32,125 nucleotides of DNA, taken from contig NZ_BMYQ01000019.1 in NCBI RefSeq assembly GCF_014652355.1, forward strand, positions 1-32,125. The letters run 5' to 3'. Of this stretch, positions 1 to 7,705 are shown piece after piece (position 1 is the first letter of the stretch; each line of letters begins with the position of its first letter). The notes beneath the pieces were generated by a model. It was not told the DNA's origin, did no database searches, and was given only the letters and a program-made list of their open reading frames with translations. The position numbers and the translations under genes are program-made. This DNA comes from Gemmobacter lanyuensis. GTDB lineage: Bacteria > Pseudomonadota > Alphaproteobacteria > Rhodobacterales > Rhodobacteraceae.

Positions 1-3000
1 GACAAGGCGGCGACGGGCTATACGCTGACGGCGACGGGGGGCAGCCTGACCTCGGCCACGACGGCGAGCTTTGCGATCACGGCGGGGTCTGCGTCACAAC
101 TGACCTTTAGCCGACAGCCGGTCGCGGGGGCCAGCGGTGGCGAACTTGCGACCCAGCCGATCCTGCGGATCGAGGACGCCTATGGCAATCTGGTTGATAG
201 CAGCGACACCGTGCTCGTGACCCTGCATTCAGGCGCCCAAGGCCTGTTGTCGGGCACCACAAGCCTCGCGGCCTCTGGCGGTATCGTGAGCTTCACCGAT
301 CTGGGGCTGACCGGGCGGACGGGCACAGATTATGTGCTGCGTTTCACCGCGGGTGCGATGACGCTGGATACCGCGGCGCTGCGGCTCAGCCCTGGCACCG
401 CCAGCGCCCTGGTTTTTGGTACGCAACCTTCCGGCAGCAATACCGCCGGGGCCGCTTTTGCCACACAACCGGTTATCAATATCGTTGATGCCCAGGGTAA
501 TGTCGTGACCTCGGCCACGGATGATATCACACTTGCGCTCAGCTCAGGCAGCGGGACGCTGTCGGGGACCGGCACGCTGGCTGCGGTGAGCGGGGTGGCG
601 GCATTCAGCGACCTCTCGATCGAGACAGCGGGCAGCGGCAAGGTGCTGACGGCCTCGGCCAGCGGCCTGACCGCGGTTGAATCGTCAAGCTTTGCGGTTG
701 TTCCCGCGGCGCCTTCCAGGCTTGCCTTCGTGACGCAGCCGGGGCTTGGGCATTATGCGGGGGCGCTTTTGTCGCCGCAGCCGGTGATCGAGGTGCAGGA
801 TGCCTTCGGCAACCGCTGCACGACCGATCAAACCACCGAGGTTTCAGTGGAGATTTCGGATGGCGACGGGGGCACCTTGTCTGGCACGCGGCAGATGACG
901 GCGGTGGACGGACTTATCAGCTTTACGGACCTTTTCTTCGCCGGGGTCTGGGATCAAAGCTACAAGCTTGCCTTCAGTGCGCCGGGCATCACGCCGGTTG
1001 AAACCCCCGGTTTGCGCGCGACGCTGGGCACTGCCAGCCGTCTGGCCGTTCTGGTGCAGCCTGTCGCGGGCCAAAGCGGAACCCCGTTTGCCGTGCAGCC
1101 TGTGCTGGCGGTGCTGGATGCAGCGGGGCACCTTGTGCCTGACGATGATACGACCGTGGTTACGGTGGTGGTCAGCGCCGGGAATGGCACATTGCTGGGG
1201 CAAAGGACGGTGACCGCTGTTGGCGGCAGGATAACCTTCACCGATCTGGGGCTGCGTGGGCCTGTTACGGATAACCATGTCCTGACCTTCAGCGCCGAGC
1301 CAACCCTTGCACCCACGGACAGCGAGCCGATCATCCTCGTCGCCGGGGTTGCGGCAACGATGGTCGCGCAGGCGGGGGAAGACCAGACCACGACGGCGGG
1401 CAGTGCCGTGGCGGTTCCTCCGGCAGTGCTGGTGCAGGACGCCGAAGGGAATGCGGTCGAGGGCATCGAGGTCACCTTCACCACCGAGGGCGGCAGCCTG
1501 ACCGGATCGCCCGCGCTGACCGGTGCCGACGGGATCGCGCGGCTGGAAAGTTGGACGCTCAGCCCGATTGCGGGCGAAAACACGCTGGTCGCCAGCGCGG
1601 CGGGTCTGGGTGAGGTAAGCTTTACCGCATCAGGCATTCCGGGTGCTGCGGCAACGATGGTCGTGCAGGCGGGGGAAGACCAGACCGCGACGGCGGGCAG
1701 TACCGTGGCGGTTCCCCCGGCCGTGCTTGTGCAGGACGCCGAGGGAAATGCGGTCGAGGGCGTCGAGGTCACCTTCACCACCGAAGGCGGCAGCGTGACC
1801 GGATCGCCCGCGCTGACCGGTGCCGACGGGATCGCGCGGCTGGAAAGCTGGACGCTCAGCCCGATTGCGGGCGAAAACACGCTGGTCGCCAGCGCGGCGG
1901 GTCTGGGTGAGGTAAGCTTTGCCGCTTCAGGCATTCCGGGTGCTGCGGCAACGATGGTCGTGCAGGCGGGGGAAGACCAGACCGCGACGGCGGGCAGTAC
2001 CGTGGCGGTTCCTCCGGCCGTGCTGGTGCAGGACGCCGAAGGGAATGCGGTCGAGGGCATCGAGGTCACCTTCACCACCGAAGGCGGCAGCGTGACCGGA
2101 TCGCCCGCGCTGACCGGTGCCGACGGGATCGCGCGGCTTGAAAGCTGGACGCTCAGCCCGATTGCGGGCGAAAACACGCTGGTCGCCAGCGCGGCCGGTC
2201 TGGACGATGTCGCCTTCACTGCGACGGGCACGGCCCTGCCGGGGGTTGTGGCCCATCTCAGCGCCACGCCCGACGGGGACATTCTGGCCGACGGGGTTGC
2301 AACCGCGACCCTGACGCTTGAGGTGGAGGATCCGACGGGCCAACCGCTAAGCCGCCTCGGAGCCGAGGATATCGAGCTGCTTCTGCCCGCGGAGGCGGTG
2401 GCCGAGCTGGGCCCTGTCACGCCGCTGGGGGCGGGGCGGTTTGAAGCGACGCTGGCCAATACCCGTGCCGAAACCCTGACGGTGCAGGCCCGGATTGAGG
2501 GGGACATTGTCGCGGAAACGCAAATCCGCTTTGTGGCCGGCCTGCCGGACCCCGATGAAACCCGGATCGACGTCAGCCGGAATGAGGCCGAGGCCGATGG
2601 CAGCACACCGATTCTGGTCGAAGCGACGCTGCGCGACGGCCACGGCAATCCGGTTTCAGGCGGCATCGGCACCGTGCGATTCACCACCGATCTCGGCACT
2701 ATGCTGCCCTATGACGGGGCGGTCACGAAAGGGCCGATCTTCGCGCGGGGCAGCCAGACGGCAGTCGCATCATATCAGGGCGACGGGCGCTTCTTTGCCT
2801 ATCTCGTGTCGAATGATCTTGGCACGGCGACCATTACCGCAACACTGAACAACCTCAGGCTCGGGGCGGTCGCGCAGGTCGTGTTCCGCGAACCCGAAGT
2901 CGCGGCGGCAGGTGCGCGTCTGTCGGCCAGCCCGCAGCGGATTCTGGCGGATGGCAAGGCGCAGTCGATCATCACCGTGCAAGCCACCAACGGGGTCGGC

Positions 3001-4149
3001 GCCAACCTGACCACCGGGGGCGCGCGTGTCACGCTGACCACCACGCTGGGCCAGCTGGGGCCGGTCGTCGATCAGGGCGATGGGCGCTACAGTGCCACGC
3101 TGACGGCGGCGACGGTGGCGGGGTCGGCAGTGGTGCGCGGAACCTTCAACGGGGCGCCGATCGGCACCGAGACGCAGGTTGAAATGGTCGTGGATCGCGA
3201 TCATGTTGCAGCCGCGCTGGCCGATGCGACATCGGCCTTCGTGGCGCAGCGGATGGAGCGGCTGTTGTCGTCTGAACCTGCTGCCTATGCCCTGCCGAAC
3301 CGCCGCACGGCGGATGGTCGCGTGGACCTGACCTATGCAACACAGCCCGGCAGCACGGGTGGCCTTGAATTCCAATGGGCGCGCACATCGCCCAGCGGGG
3401 CCATCCATACCTGGGCCGAAGGGAAAAGCCTGCGTGAAACGGCTGACAGCAGCGACAGCTTCGCCGTGCTGCACGCGGGCGTGGACCGCCTTCTGCGCCC
3501 GGATCTGACCCTGGGTCTTATGCTTTCGCTGGATCGGGGGGCTGACAAAGGCGAGGGAGAGGCGATTTCCGGCGATGGCTGGAGCATAGGTCCCTACCTG
3601 TCGTGGGAGATGCAGGAGGATCTGTTCCTGACAGCGCGGCTTGCGGTGGGCGGGTCGAACAACCGCATTGCCAAGGACGTCTATGGCGAAGGTCGTGCCT
3701 TTGCGGGGCAATTCAGCACAACCCGCAGCCTGGCCATGCTGTCGATCGAGGGGCGCTACACCCTTGGGGCCGTTCGCGTTGCGCCGCAGATGGGACTGCA
3801 GATGATGCGCGAAAGCTATGGCAGCTATCTGGTGTCGGATGGCATCAGCGAGGTGCGCGTGCCGGGCGATCAGCTGTCTACCGGCCGCCTCACGCTGGGT
3901 CTGCCGATGGAGATTCCGCTGCGCCAAAGCGATCGGGCGCCGATCCTGTTCCTTGCGCCGGAATACCGTCTCATGCGGTCAAGCAGCCGGGCAGGGTCCA
4001 GCGACGGGTCGGATTACGCGCTGGAATTGGGCCTGCGGACCGGACCCGAGGCGAAATGGCAGGGCGAGGTGGCGCTGCGCTATGACAGCGGCTCTGAGGC
4101 TGGGGCGCGCGGGATCGAGTTGCGATCGGCGCTGGAACTGCGGTTCTGA
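1..4149 (+). CDS. Ig-like repeat protein with C-terminal autotransporter-type barrel (5' partial)
   Basis: The frame is open from base 1, so the gene starts before the window; 1382 residues are visible. From the left it carries successive Ig-like modules of about 100 residues, first of a filamin/Big type with recurring 'TQP' and 'DAxGN' motifs. At residues 451-736 come three near-identical 99-residue modules, then invasin-like modules ('ILADG.A', 'GDGRY.A') to about residue 1060. A helical linker (1061-1090) follows, then about 290 residues of alternating amphipathic strands ending in Phe, the usual last residue of outer-membrane barrels. The likely role is a surface-exposed adhesin or stalk-like protein. 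The barrel resembles autotransporter/inverse autotransporter domains, but here it is C-terminal, as in classical type V secretion. Signal peptide, start and promoter lie outside the window. The family call is by architecture; ligand and function are unknown. Confidence 0.8.
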   Translation, partial: DKAATGYTLTATGGSLTSATTASFAITAGSASQLTFSRQPVAGASGGELATQPILRIEDAYGNLVDSSDTVLVTLHSGAQGLLSGTTSLAASGGIVSFTDLGLTGRTGTDYVLRFTAGAMTLDTAALRLSPGTASALVFGTQPSGSNTAGAAFATQPVINIVDAQGNVVTSATDDITLALSSGSGTLSGTGTLAAVSGVAAFSDLSIETAGSGKVLTASASGLTAVESSSFAVVPAAPSRLAFVTQPGLGHYAGALLSPQPVIEVQDAFGNRCTTDQTTEVSVEISDGDGGTLSGTRQMTAVDGLISFTDLFFAGVWDQSYKLAFSAPGITPVETPGLRATLGTASRLAVLVQPVAGQSGTPFAVQPVLAVLDAAGHLVPDDDTTVVTVVVSAGNGTLLGQRTVTAVGGRITFTDLGLRGPVTDNHVLTFSAEPTLAPTDSEPIILVAGVAATMVAQAGEDQTTTAGSAVAVPPAVLVQDAEGNAVEGIEVTFTTEGGSLTGSPALTGADGIARLESWTLSPIAGENTLVASAAGLGEVSFTASGIPGAAATMVVQAGEDQTATAGSTVAVPPAVLVQDAEGNAVEGVEVTFTTEGGSVTGSPALTGADGIARLESWTLSPIAGENTLVASAAGLGEVSFAASGIPGAAATMVVQAGEDQTATAGSTVAVPPAVLVQDAEGNAVEGIEVTFTTEGGSVTGSPALTGADGIARLESWTLSPIAGENTLVASAAGLDDVAFTATGTALPGVVAHLSATPDGDILADGVATATLTLEVEDPTGQPLSRLGAEDIELLLPAEAVAELGPVTPLGAGRFEATLANTRAETLTVQARIEGDIVAETQIRFVAGLPDPDETRIDVSRNEAEADGSTPILVEATLRDGHGNPVSGGIGTVRFTTDLGTMLPYDGAVTKGPIFARGSQTAVASYQGDGRFFAYLVSNDLGTATITATLNNLRLGAVAQVVFREPEVAAAGARLSASPQRILADGKAQSIITVQATNGVGANLTTGGARVTLTTTLGQLGPVVDQGDGRYSATLTAATVAGSAVVRGTFNGAPIGTETQVEMVVDRDHVAAALADATSAFVAQRMERLLSSEPAAYALPNRRTADGRVDLTYATQPGSTGGLEFQWARTSPSGAIHTWAEGKSLRETADSSDSFAVLHAGVDRLLRPDLTLGLMLSLDRGADKGEGEAISGDGWSIGPYLSWEMQEDLFLTARLAVGGSNNRIAKDVYGEGRAFAGQFSTTRSLAMLSIEGRYTLGAVRVAPQMGLQMMRESYGSYLVSDGISEVRVPGDQLSTGRLTLGLPMEIPLRQSDRAPILFLAPEYRLMRSSSRAGSSDGSDYALELGLRTGPEAKWQGEVALRYDSGSEAGARGIELRSALELRF
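1351..2203. repeat. Three tandem 297-bp in-frame repeats
   Basis: Units begin at 1351, 1648 and 1945, exactly 297 bp (99 codons) apart. The third loses similarity after about 2203. The units are nearly identical at DNA level, including synonymous positions, while flanking Ig-like modules are only distantly related. Protein differences are few, for example Thr/Ala, Ile/Val and Leu/Val swaps. This points to recent duplication or ongoing gene conversion within the surface protein gene. Confidence 0.95.
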
Positions 4150-4164
4150 CCCCTTTCCCCTTTG

Positions 4165-4197
4165 CCCGGACCTGCCGCCGCGCGGGTCCGGGTTTTT
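4165..4197 (+). terminator. Intrinsic terminator of the surface protein gene
   Basis: An 8-bp perfect stem (CCCGGACC at 4165-4172 with GGTCCGGG at 4185-4192) is followed at once by five T. It starts 15 bases after the stop codon at 4149. Confidence 0.85.
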
Positions 4198-4209
4198 CAT
4201 GCCCATTTC

Positions 4210-4222
4210 TTTCAAGTTTAAA
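4210..4222. promoter_or_regulatory. AT-rich operator-like motif upstream of the cupin gene
   Basis: TTTCAAGTTTAAA stands out in GC-rich DNA 121 bases before the cupin start. A 13-mer identical at 11 of 13 positions lies at 7611-7623 between kynA and the XRE regulator gene. It may be a shared binding site for that regulator; this is inference. The rest of 4223-4342 shows no clear promoter, only a weak -10-like TAGGCT at 4253. Confidence 0.35.
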
Positions 4223-4342
4223 TAAATATCGACGTGGTGCGGTGGATCGGTCTAGGCTTTGCCTGCCGGGCAGACTCTCGGCCAAATCTGCTTTGATCCG
4301 GGGCAACCGGACCCTTGTTTTCATCCCAGGGAGGGACAAACC

Positions 4343-4795
4343 ATGACCAAACCCCTTGATGGCGGCATCACCCGCAACGGCGACGGCTATGAGGCTGTCG
4401 AATGGAACATTCTGGGCCAGCGCTATTTCCCCAAGGCCGAATGTGACAGCAGCTTTGCCTTTGAAACCAACTCGGATCCCGGCCAGTTCGTGCCGGTGCA
4501 TATCCACCCCACGCAGGATGAATTCATCCTCGTGCAGGAAGGCCAGCTTGAACTGAAGCTGGACGGCAAATGGACCACCGCCAAGGCGGGCGATCTGGTC
4601 CGCATGCCGCGGGGCGTGCCGCATGGCTATTTCAACAAATCCGACAAACCGGCGCGGGCGCTGTTCTGGGTTTCGCCTGCGGGCAAGCTGCCCGATCTGT
4701 TCCGCACCCTGCATGACATGACCGATATCGCCGCCGTCGTCGCCGCATCGGCCGCGCATGAGGTGGACTTCCTGCCGCCCGAGGCGAATGAGTGA
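4343..4795 (+). CDS. Small single-domain cupin protein
   Basis: This is a 150-residue protein with both cupin motifs in textbook form. Motif 1, G(X)5HXH(X)4E(X)6G, lies at residues 47-67 (His53, His55, Glu60). Motif 2, G(X)5PXG(X)2H(X)3N, lies at 83-98 (His94). The three His and one Glu can bind one metal ion, so an enzymatic role such as a dioxygenase or isomerase is possible, as is a small-molecule sensor or carrier role. No signal peptide is seen. The ATG at 4343 is chosen because a GGAGGG ribosome site precedes it; a TTG 84 bases upstream lacks one. It converges on the aminobenzoate-CoA ligase gene and sits in a tryptophan catabolism locus, so a role on a kynurenine, anthranilate or aminobenzoyl-CoA compound is a reasonable guess, not a demonstrated one. 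Confidence 0.75.
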   Translation: MTKPLDGGITRNGDGYEAVEWNILGQRYFPKAECDSSFAFETNSDPGQFVPVHIHPTQDEFILVQEGQLELKLDGKWTTAKAGDLVRMPRGVPHGYFNKSDKPARALFWVSPAGKLPDLFRTLHDMTDIAAVVAASAAHEVDFLPPEANE

Positions 4796-4802
4796 GGCGC
4801 CG

Positions 4803-4831
4803 CCCCTGTCCTGCCACCGGCGGGGCAGGGG
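4803..4831. terminator. Weak hairpin between convergent genes
   Basis: CCCCTG at 4803-4808 can pair with CAGGGG at 4826-4831, and an overlapping CCTGCC/GGCAGG pairing competes with it. It occupies the 43-base gap between the cupin stop and the ligase stop. No T-tract is present, so this is only a possible terminator. Confidence 0.25.
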
Positions 4832-4838
4832 GTACTTG

Positions 4839-6452
4839 TCAGCCGCGCAGGCGGAACCGCTGGATCTTGCCCGTCTGCGTCTTGGGCAGCGCCGACACAA
4901 AGACCACCCGGCGGGGGTACTTGTAGGGCGCAATGCTGCGCTTCACATGATCCTGCAACAGCTTGACCATCAGCGCGTCGCCCGTGGCATCAGGGGTCAG
5001 CACGACATGCGCCTCGACGATCATGCCGCGTTCTTCATCCGGGGCGCCCACCACGGCACATTCGGCCACCTGCGGGTGTGACAGCAGGGCTGCCTCGACC
5101 TCGGGTCCGGCGATGTTGTAGCCCGCGCTGATGATCATGTCGTCCGAGCGGGCGGCAAAGTGGAAACGCCCCTCTTCATCCTGCCAGAAGCTGTCACCCG
5201 TCAGGTTCCAGCCATCGCGGACGTAATTCTGCTGGCGGTCGTCGGCCAGATAGCGGCAGCCGGTGGGGCCGCGCACGGCCAGCCGCCCGACCTCGCCGCG
5301 CGGCAGCTCGTTCATGTCGGCATCGACGATCCGCGCCTCGTAGCCGGTGACGGGGCGGCCCGTGCAGGCGGGGCGGTGATCCTCGAACCGGTTGGTGAGG
5401 AAGATATGCAGCATCTCGGTCGCGCCGATCCCGTCGAGCATGGGCTTGCTGGTGCGGGTGATCCAATCCTCATAGACCGGGGCGGGCAGGGTTTCGCCCG
5501 CACTGACGGCTGCGCGGAGCGAGGAGAGATCCGCCCCTTCCTCCATCGCCTTCAACATCACGCGGTAGGCGGTGGGCGCGGTGAAGCAGACGGTTGCGCG
5601 ATGGGTCTGGATGATCTCGATCATGTTCTGCGGCGAGGCCTGTTCCAGAAGTGCCGCCGCCGCCCCGAAGCGCAGCGGGAAGATCGCAAGCCCGCCCAGC
5701 CCGAAGGTGAAGGCCAAGGGCGGCGAGCCGACAAAGATATCCTCGGGCGTGACATTCAGCACCTCGCGCGCATAGCCATCGGCGATGATCAGCAGATCGC
5801 GGTGAAAGGCCATCGCCCCCTTGGGCGTGCCGGTGGTGCCGCTGGTAAAGCCGATCAGCGCCACATCATCACGCCCGACCGGCGGGGCGGCAAAGCGCAC
5901 GGGTTTGGACAGGGCCGCGCGGTCCAGTTCCGCGTCATGGTTGGCGGTGCCGTCAAACCCCACCACGGTTTTCAGAAAGCGCGAGGATTTGGCGCAGATC
6001 ACCATCTCCTCCATCAGCCGGGTATCGCACAGCGCGAAGGCGATTTCGGCCTTGTCCACGATGGCGCCCAGTTCGCCCGCGCGCAGCATGGGCATGGTGT
6101 TCACCACCACCGCCCCCGCTTTGGTCGCCGCCAGCCAGCAGGCCACCATCGCCGGATTGTTGGCCGACCGGATCAGCACGCGGTTGCCGGGCTTCACCCC
6201 GTAATCCTCGACCAGGGCATGGGCGATGCGGTTGGTCCAGTCCGACAGTTCCTTGTAGGTACGGATGCGGCCATTGCCGATCAGCGCGGTATGGTCGCCA
6301 AAGCCGCGTTCGACCATGCGGTCGGTCAATTCGACCGCTGCATTCAGGTATGCGGGATAGTCGAACCGCTCCAGCCGCAGGTCGGGCCATTGATCGGGGG
6401 GCGGAAGATTGTCGCGGGTGAAGGTGTCGATATGGCCCGTCGGTCCAAGCAT
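4839..6452 (-). CDS. 2-aminobenzoate-CoA ligase-like AMP-forming acyl-CoA synthetase
   Basis: A 537-residue member of the ANL (acyl/aryl-CoA synthetase) superfamily. The P-loop TSGTTGTPK lies at residues 203-211. The C-terminal swinging domain carries the PKTQTGK motif with the catalytic lysine at 529. Length and the benzoate-CoA ligase-like regions (GIGATEMLHIF, YNIAGPEVE) favour an aryl substrate. Because tryptophan 2,3-dioxygenase is encoded just upstream on the same strand, the most likely substrate is anthranilate (2-aminobenzoate), giving 2-aminobenzoyl-CoA from the kynurenine route, but benzoate or another aryl acid cannot be excluded. The ATG at 6452 has an AAGGGAA ribosome site. A longer reading from 6548 would overlap kynA from a TTG with no ribosome site and was not used. 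kynU and kynB, needed to link the two enzymes, are not in the window. Confidence 0.8.
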   Translation of the reverse strand: MLGPTGHIDTFTRDNLPPPDQWPDLRLERFDYPAYLNAAVELTDRMVERGFGDHTALIGNGRIRTYKELSDWTNRIAHALVEDYGVKPGNRVLIRSANNPAMVACWLAATKAGAVVVNTMPMLRAGELGAIVDKAEIAFALCDTRLMEEMVICAKSSRFLKTVVGFDGTANHDAELDRAALSKPVRFAAPPVGRDDVALIGFTSGTTGTPKGAMAFHRDLLIIADGYAREVLNVTPEDIFVGSPPLAFTFGLGGLAIFPLRFGAAAALLEQASPQNMIEIIQTHRATVCFTAPTAYRVMLKAMEEGADLSSLRAAVSAGETLPAPVYEDWITRTSKPMLDGIGATEMLHIFLTNRFEDHRPACTGRPVTGYEARIVDADMNELPRGEVGRLAVRGPTGCRYLADDRQQNYVRDGWNLTGDSFWQDEEGRFHFAARSDDMIISAGYNIAGPEVEAALLSHPQVAECAVVGAPDEERGMIVEAHVVLTPDATGDALMVKLLQDHVKRSIAPYKYPRRVVFVSALPKTQTGKIQRFRLRG

Positions 6453-6475
6453 GGCGGTTTCCCTTGTTGTGCCTC

Positions 6476-6492
6476 GCCGGGTGAACCCCGGC
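6476..6492 (-). promoter_or_regulatory. Second small hairpin in the kynA-ligase spacer
   Basis: GCCGGG at 6476-6481 pairs with CCCGGC at 6487-6492 around a 5-base loop. It lies between the larger terminator-like hairpin (6504-6535) and the ligase ribosome site. Its role is unknown; it may affect mRNA ends or stability. Confidence 0.35.
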
Positions 6493-6503
6493 TGTCTGTT
6501 GTG

Positions 6504-6535
6504 AAAAGGGCGCGCGGGTCTGACCCCGCGCGCCC
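6504..6535 (-). terminator. Terminator/attenuator hairpin between kynA and the ligase gene
   Basis: On the minus strand an 11-bp perfect G+C stem (plus-strand arms 6508-6518 and 6525-6535, 6-base loop) is followed by TTTT (6507-6504). It starts 9 bases after the kynA stop codon. It should reduce read-through from kynA into the ligase gene or protect the kynA mRNA 3' end. Confidence 0.7.
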
Positions 6536-6544
6536 GAAAGGCGG

Positions 6545-7375
6545 TCAAAGCACGGTGCGGACGCGCCAGAGTTCGGGGAACAGCTCAACCTCCAGCATCC
6601 GGCGCAGATAGCTGATCCCCGCCGTGCCCCCGGTGCCGCGCTTGAAGCCGATCACCCGTTCCACGGTGGTCACGTGGTTGAAGCGCCAGCGGCGGAAGTA
6701 ATCTTCGAAATCCACCAGCTTTTCGGCCAGCTCATAAGCCTCCCAATGGGCGGCGGGGTCGCGATAGACGGTTTCCCAGGTGGCGGTGACGGCGGCATCT
6801 TCCACCCAAGGCGCGCGCAGATCGCGGGTCAGAACCGCATCCGGCACCGGCAGGCCCAGACGGGCCAGACGGCGCAGCACCTCGTCATAAAGCGAGGGGC
6901 GGGCCAGTTCGGCCTCCAGCAGGGCCAGCAGATCGGGCCGGTGTTCATGCGGCTTCAGCATCGCCAGATTGCGGTTGCCCACGGCAAATTCGATCAGCCG
7001 GTATTGCCAGGACTGAAAGCCCGAGCTTTGCCCCAGCGCATCGCGAAAGCGGGTGTATTCCGACGGGGTCATCGTCCGTAGCACATCCCAGGCGGAATTG
7101 AGCTGTTCGAAAATCCGCGAGATACGGGCAAGCATCTTCGTCGCCTCGGCCGTACGATCGGCCGCAATCGCGCGCCGCGCGGCATCCAGTTCGTAAAGCG
7201 CGAGCTTCATCCACAATTCCGAGGTCTGATGCTGGATGATGAACAGCATCTCGTCATGGGCGGTGGACAGCGGGTGCTGCGCGGTCAGGATCTGATCGGT
7301 GGCAAGGTAGTCGCCATAGGACATGCGGCGGCGGAAATCCATTTCGGCGCCATCGCGGGAAGGGTCATAGGTCAT
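6545..7375 (-). CDS. kynA: Tryptophan 2,3-dioxygenase
   Basis: This 276-residue protein is a typical bacterial tryptophan 2,3-dioxygenase, the haem enzyme that opens the indole ring of L-tryptophan to give N-formylkynurenine. Family signatures are present: [13 protein letters not shown] with the active-site Phe and His near the N-terminus, [18 protein letters not shown] with the substrate-carboxylate Arg, and the [20 protein letters not shown] block with the proximal haem His and the Thr/Gly-rich substrate loop. Length fits the family. The ATG at 7375 has only a weak purine-rich ribosome site; a second in-frame ATG is at codon 12. A 50-codon ORF ends 27 bases upstream on the same strand and may control it. 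Downstream lies the aryl-CoA ligase gene after a terminator-like hairpin. Confidence 0.96.
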   Translation of the reverse strand: MTYDPSRDGAEMDFRRRMSYGDYLATDQILTAQHPLSTAHDEMLFIIQHQTSELWMKLALYELDAARRAIAADRTAEATKMLARISRIFEQLNSAWDVLRTMTPSEYTRFRDALGQSSGFQSWQYRLIEFAVGNRNLAMLKPHEHRPDLLALLEAELARPSLYDEVLRRLARLGLPVPDAVLTRDLRAPWVEDAAVTATWETVYRDPAAHWEAYELAEKLVDFEDYFRRWRFNHVTTVERVIGFKRGTGGTAGISYLRRMLEVELFPELWRVRTVL

Positions 7376-7394
7376 CGGTGTCTCATTCGCTGAA

Positions 7395-7425
7395 GGAAGG
7401 GTTCAGGCGGCAGAGGCACCCTTCC
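7395..7425 (-). promoter_or_regulatory. Hairpin enclosing the stop codon of the small upstream ORF
   Basis: On the minus strand GGAAGGGT (plus 7418-7425) pairs perfectly with ACCCTTCC (plus 7395-7402). The 15-base loop includes the TGA of the 50-codon ORF. A smaller alternative hairpin, CTGAA with TTCAG, uses the same stop region and excludes the first. No T-tract follows. A ribosome terminating here would melt the larger stem, as expected of a translation-coupled switch; function is inferred only. Confidence 0.45.
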
Positions 7426-7555
7426 GGCAACTGAGGATCGAGAACGCGCCGATCTTGCGCCAGATCGCCACCCAGCCCGCCGGACGGCAGACCGCAGGCA
7501 GGCGCCGCCCGGTGGGGGCGGTGCGATGGCCTGGAAGGGGCGGCGCGTGACGCAT
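7403..7555 (-). CDS. 50-residue small ORF upstream of kynA (candidate leader peptide)
   Basis: ATG at 7555, TGA at 7405-7403, 50 codons. The start is preceded by AAAGGTGATC (7570-7561), an unusually long match to the 16S anti-Shine-Dalgarno sequence, 5 bases from the ATG. The first half is Pro/Arg-rich. The second half has strong G/C third-position bias and reads like real protein, with AGWVAIWRKIGAFSILSC holding two Trp codons (28 and 32). It ends 27 bases before kynA, with its stop codon inside a hairpin. Position, ribosome site and Trp content suggest a tryptophan-responsive leader for the tryptophan dioxygenase gene, in the manner of tnaC. An independent small membrane-associated protein, or a chance ORF, are the alternatives. 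I do not recognise a family. Confidence 0.5.
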   Translation of the reverse strand: MRHAPPLPGHRTAPTGRRLPAVCRPAGWVAIWRKIGAFSILSCRKGASAA

Positions 7556-7705
7556 GGGGGGATCACCTTTGGCGGGCTTGTCGGGAACAGGCTACGCCAT
7601 TTCGGGATAATTTCAAACTTAAAGTATGGTGCGATCCCACCGCGCCCTCTTGCCCCGCCCGGTCGAAGCGCCGAAACTGCACCGATGCCGCTACCGGATG
7701 ACGGA
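7556..7705. promoter_or_regulatory. Divergent promoter region of kynA and the XRE regulator
   Basis: This AT-enriched patch lies between the small kynA-side ORF and the regulator start. At 7611-7623 is TTTCAAACTTAAA, matching 4210-4222 at 11 of 13 positions. A possible rightward promoter has TTCGGG at 7601 and TATGGT at 7625 with an 18-base gap, which would place the 13-mer between the -35 and -10 boxes, a classic repressor position. Promoter boxes are weak and tentative. Confidence 0.4.

Noticed and set aside
960-2699. 579-codon minus-strand frame in the surface protein gene
   Set aside because: Repeats in it mirror the tandem repeats of the real plus-strand protein; composition is Ser/Pro/Ala-rich shadow.
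5160-6611. 483-codon plus-strand frame opposite the aryl-CoA ligase gene
   Set aside because: Antisense shadow; the minus strand encodes an intact ANL enzyme.
7526-7705. N-terminal extension of the XRE regulator from the ATG at 7526
   Set aside because: It would run through the divergent promoter region and lacks a ribosome site; the family starts near the ATG at 7706.
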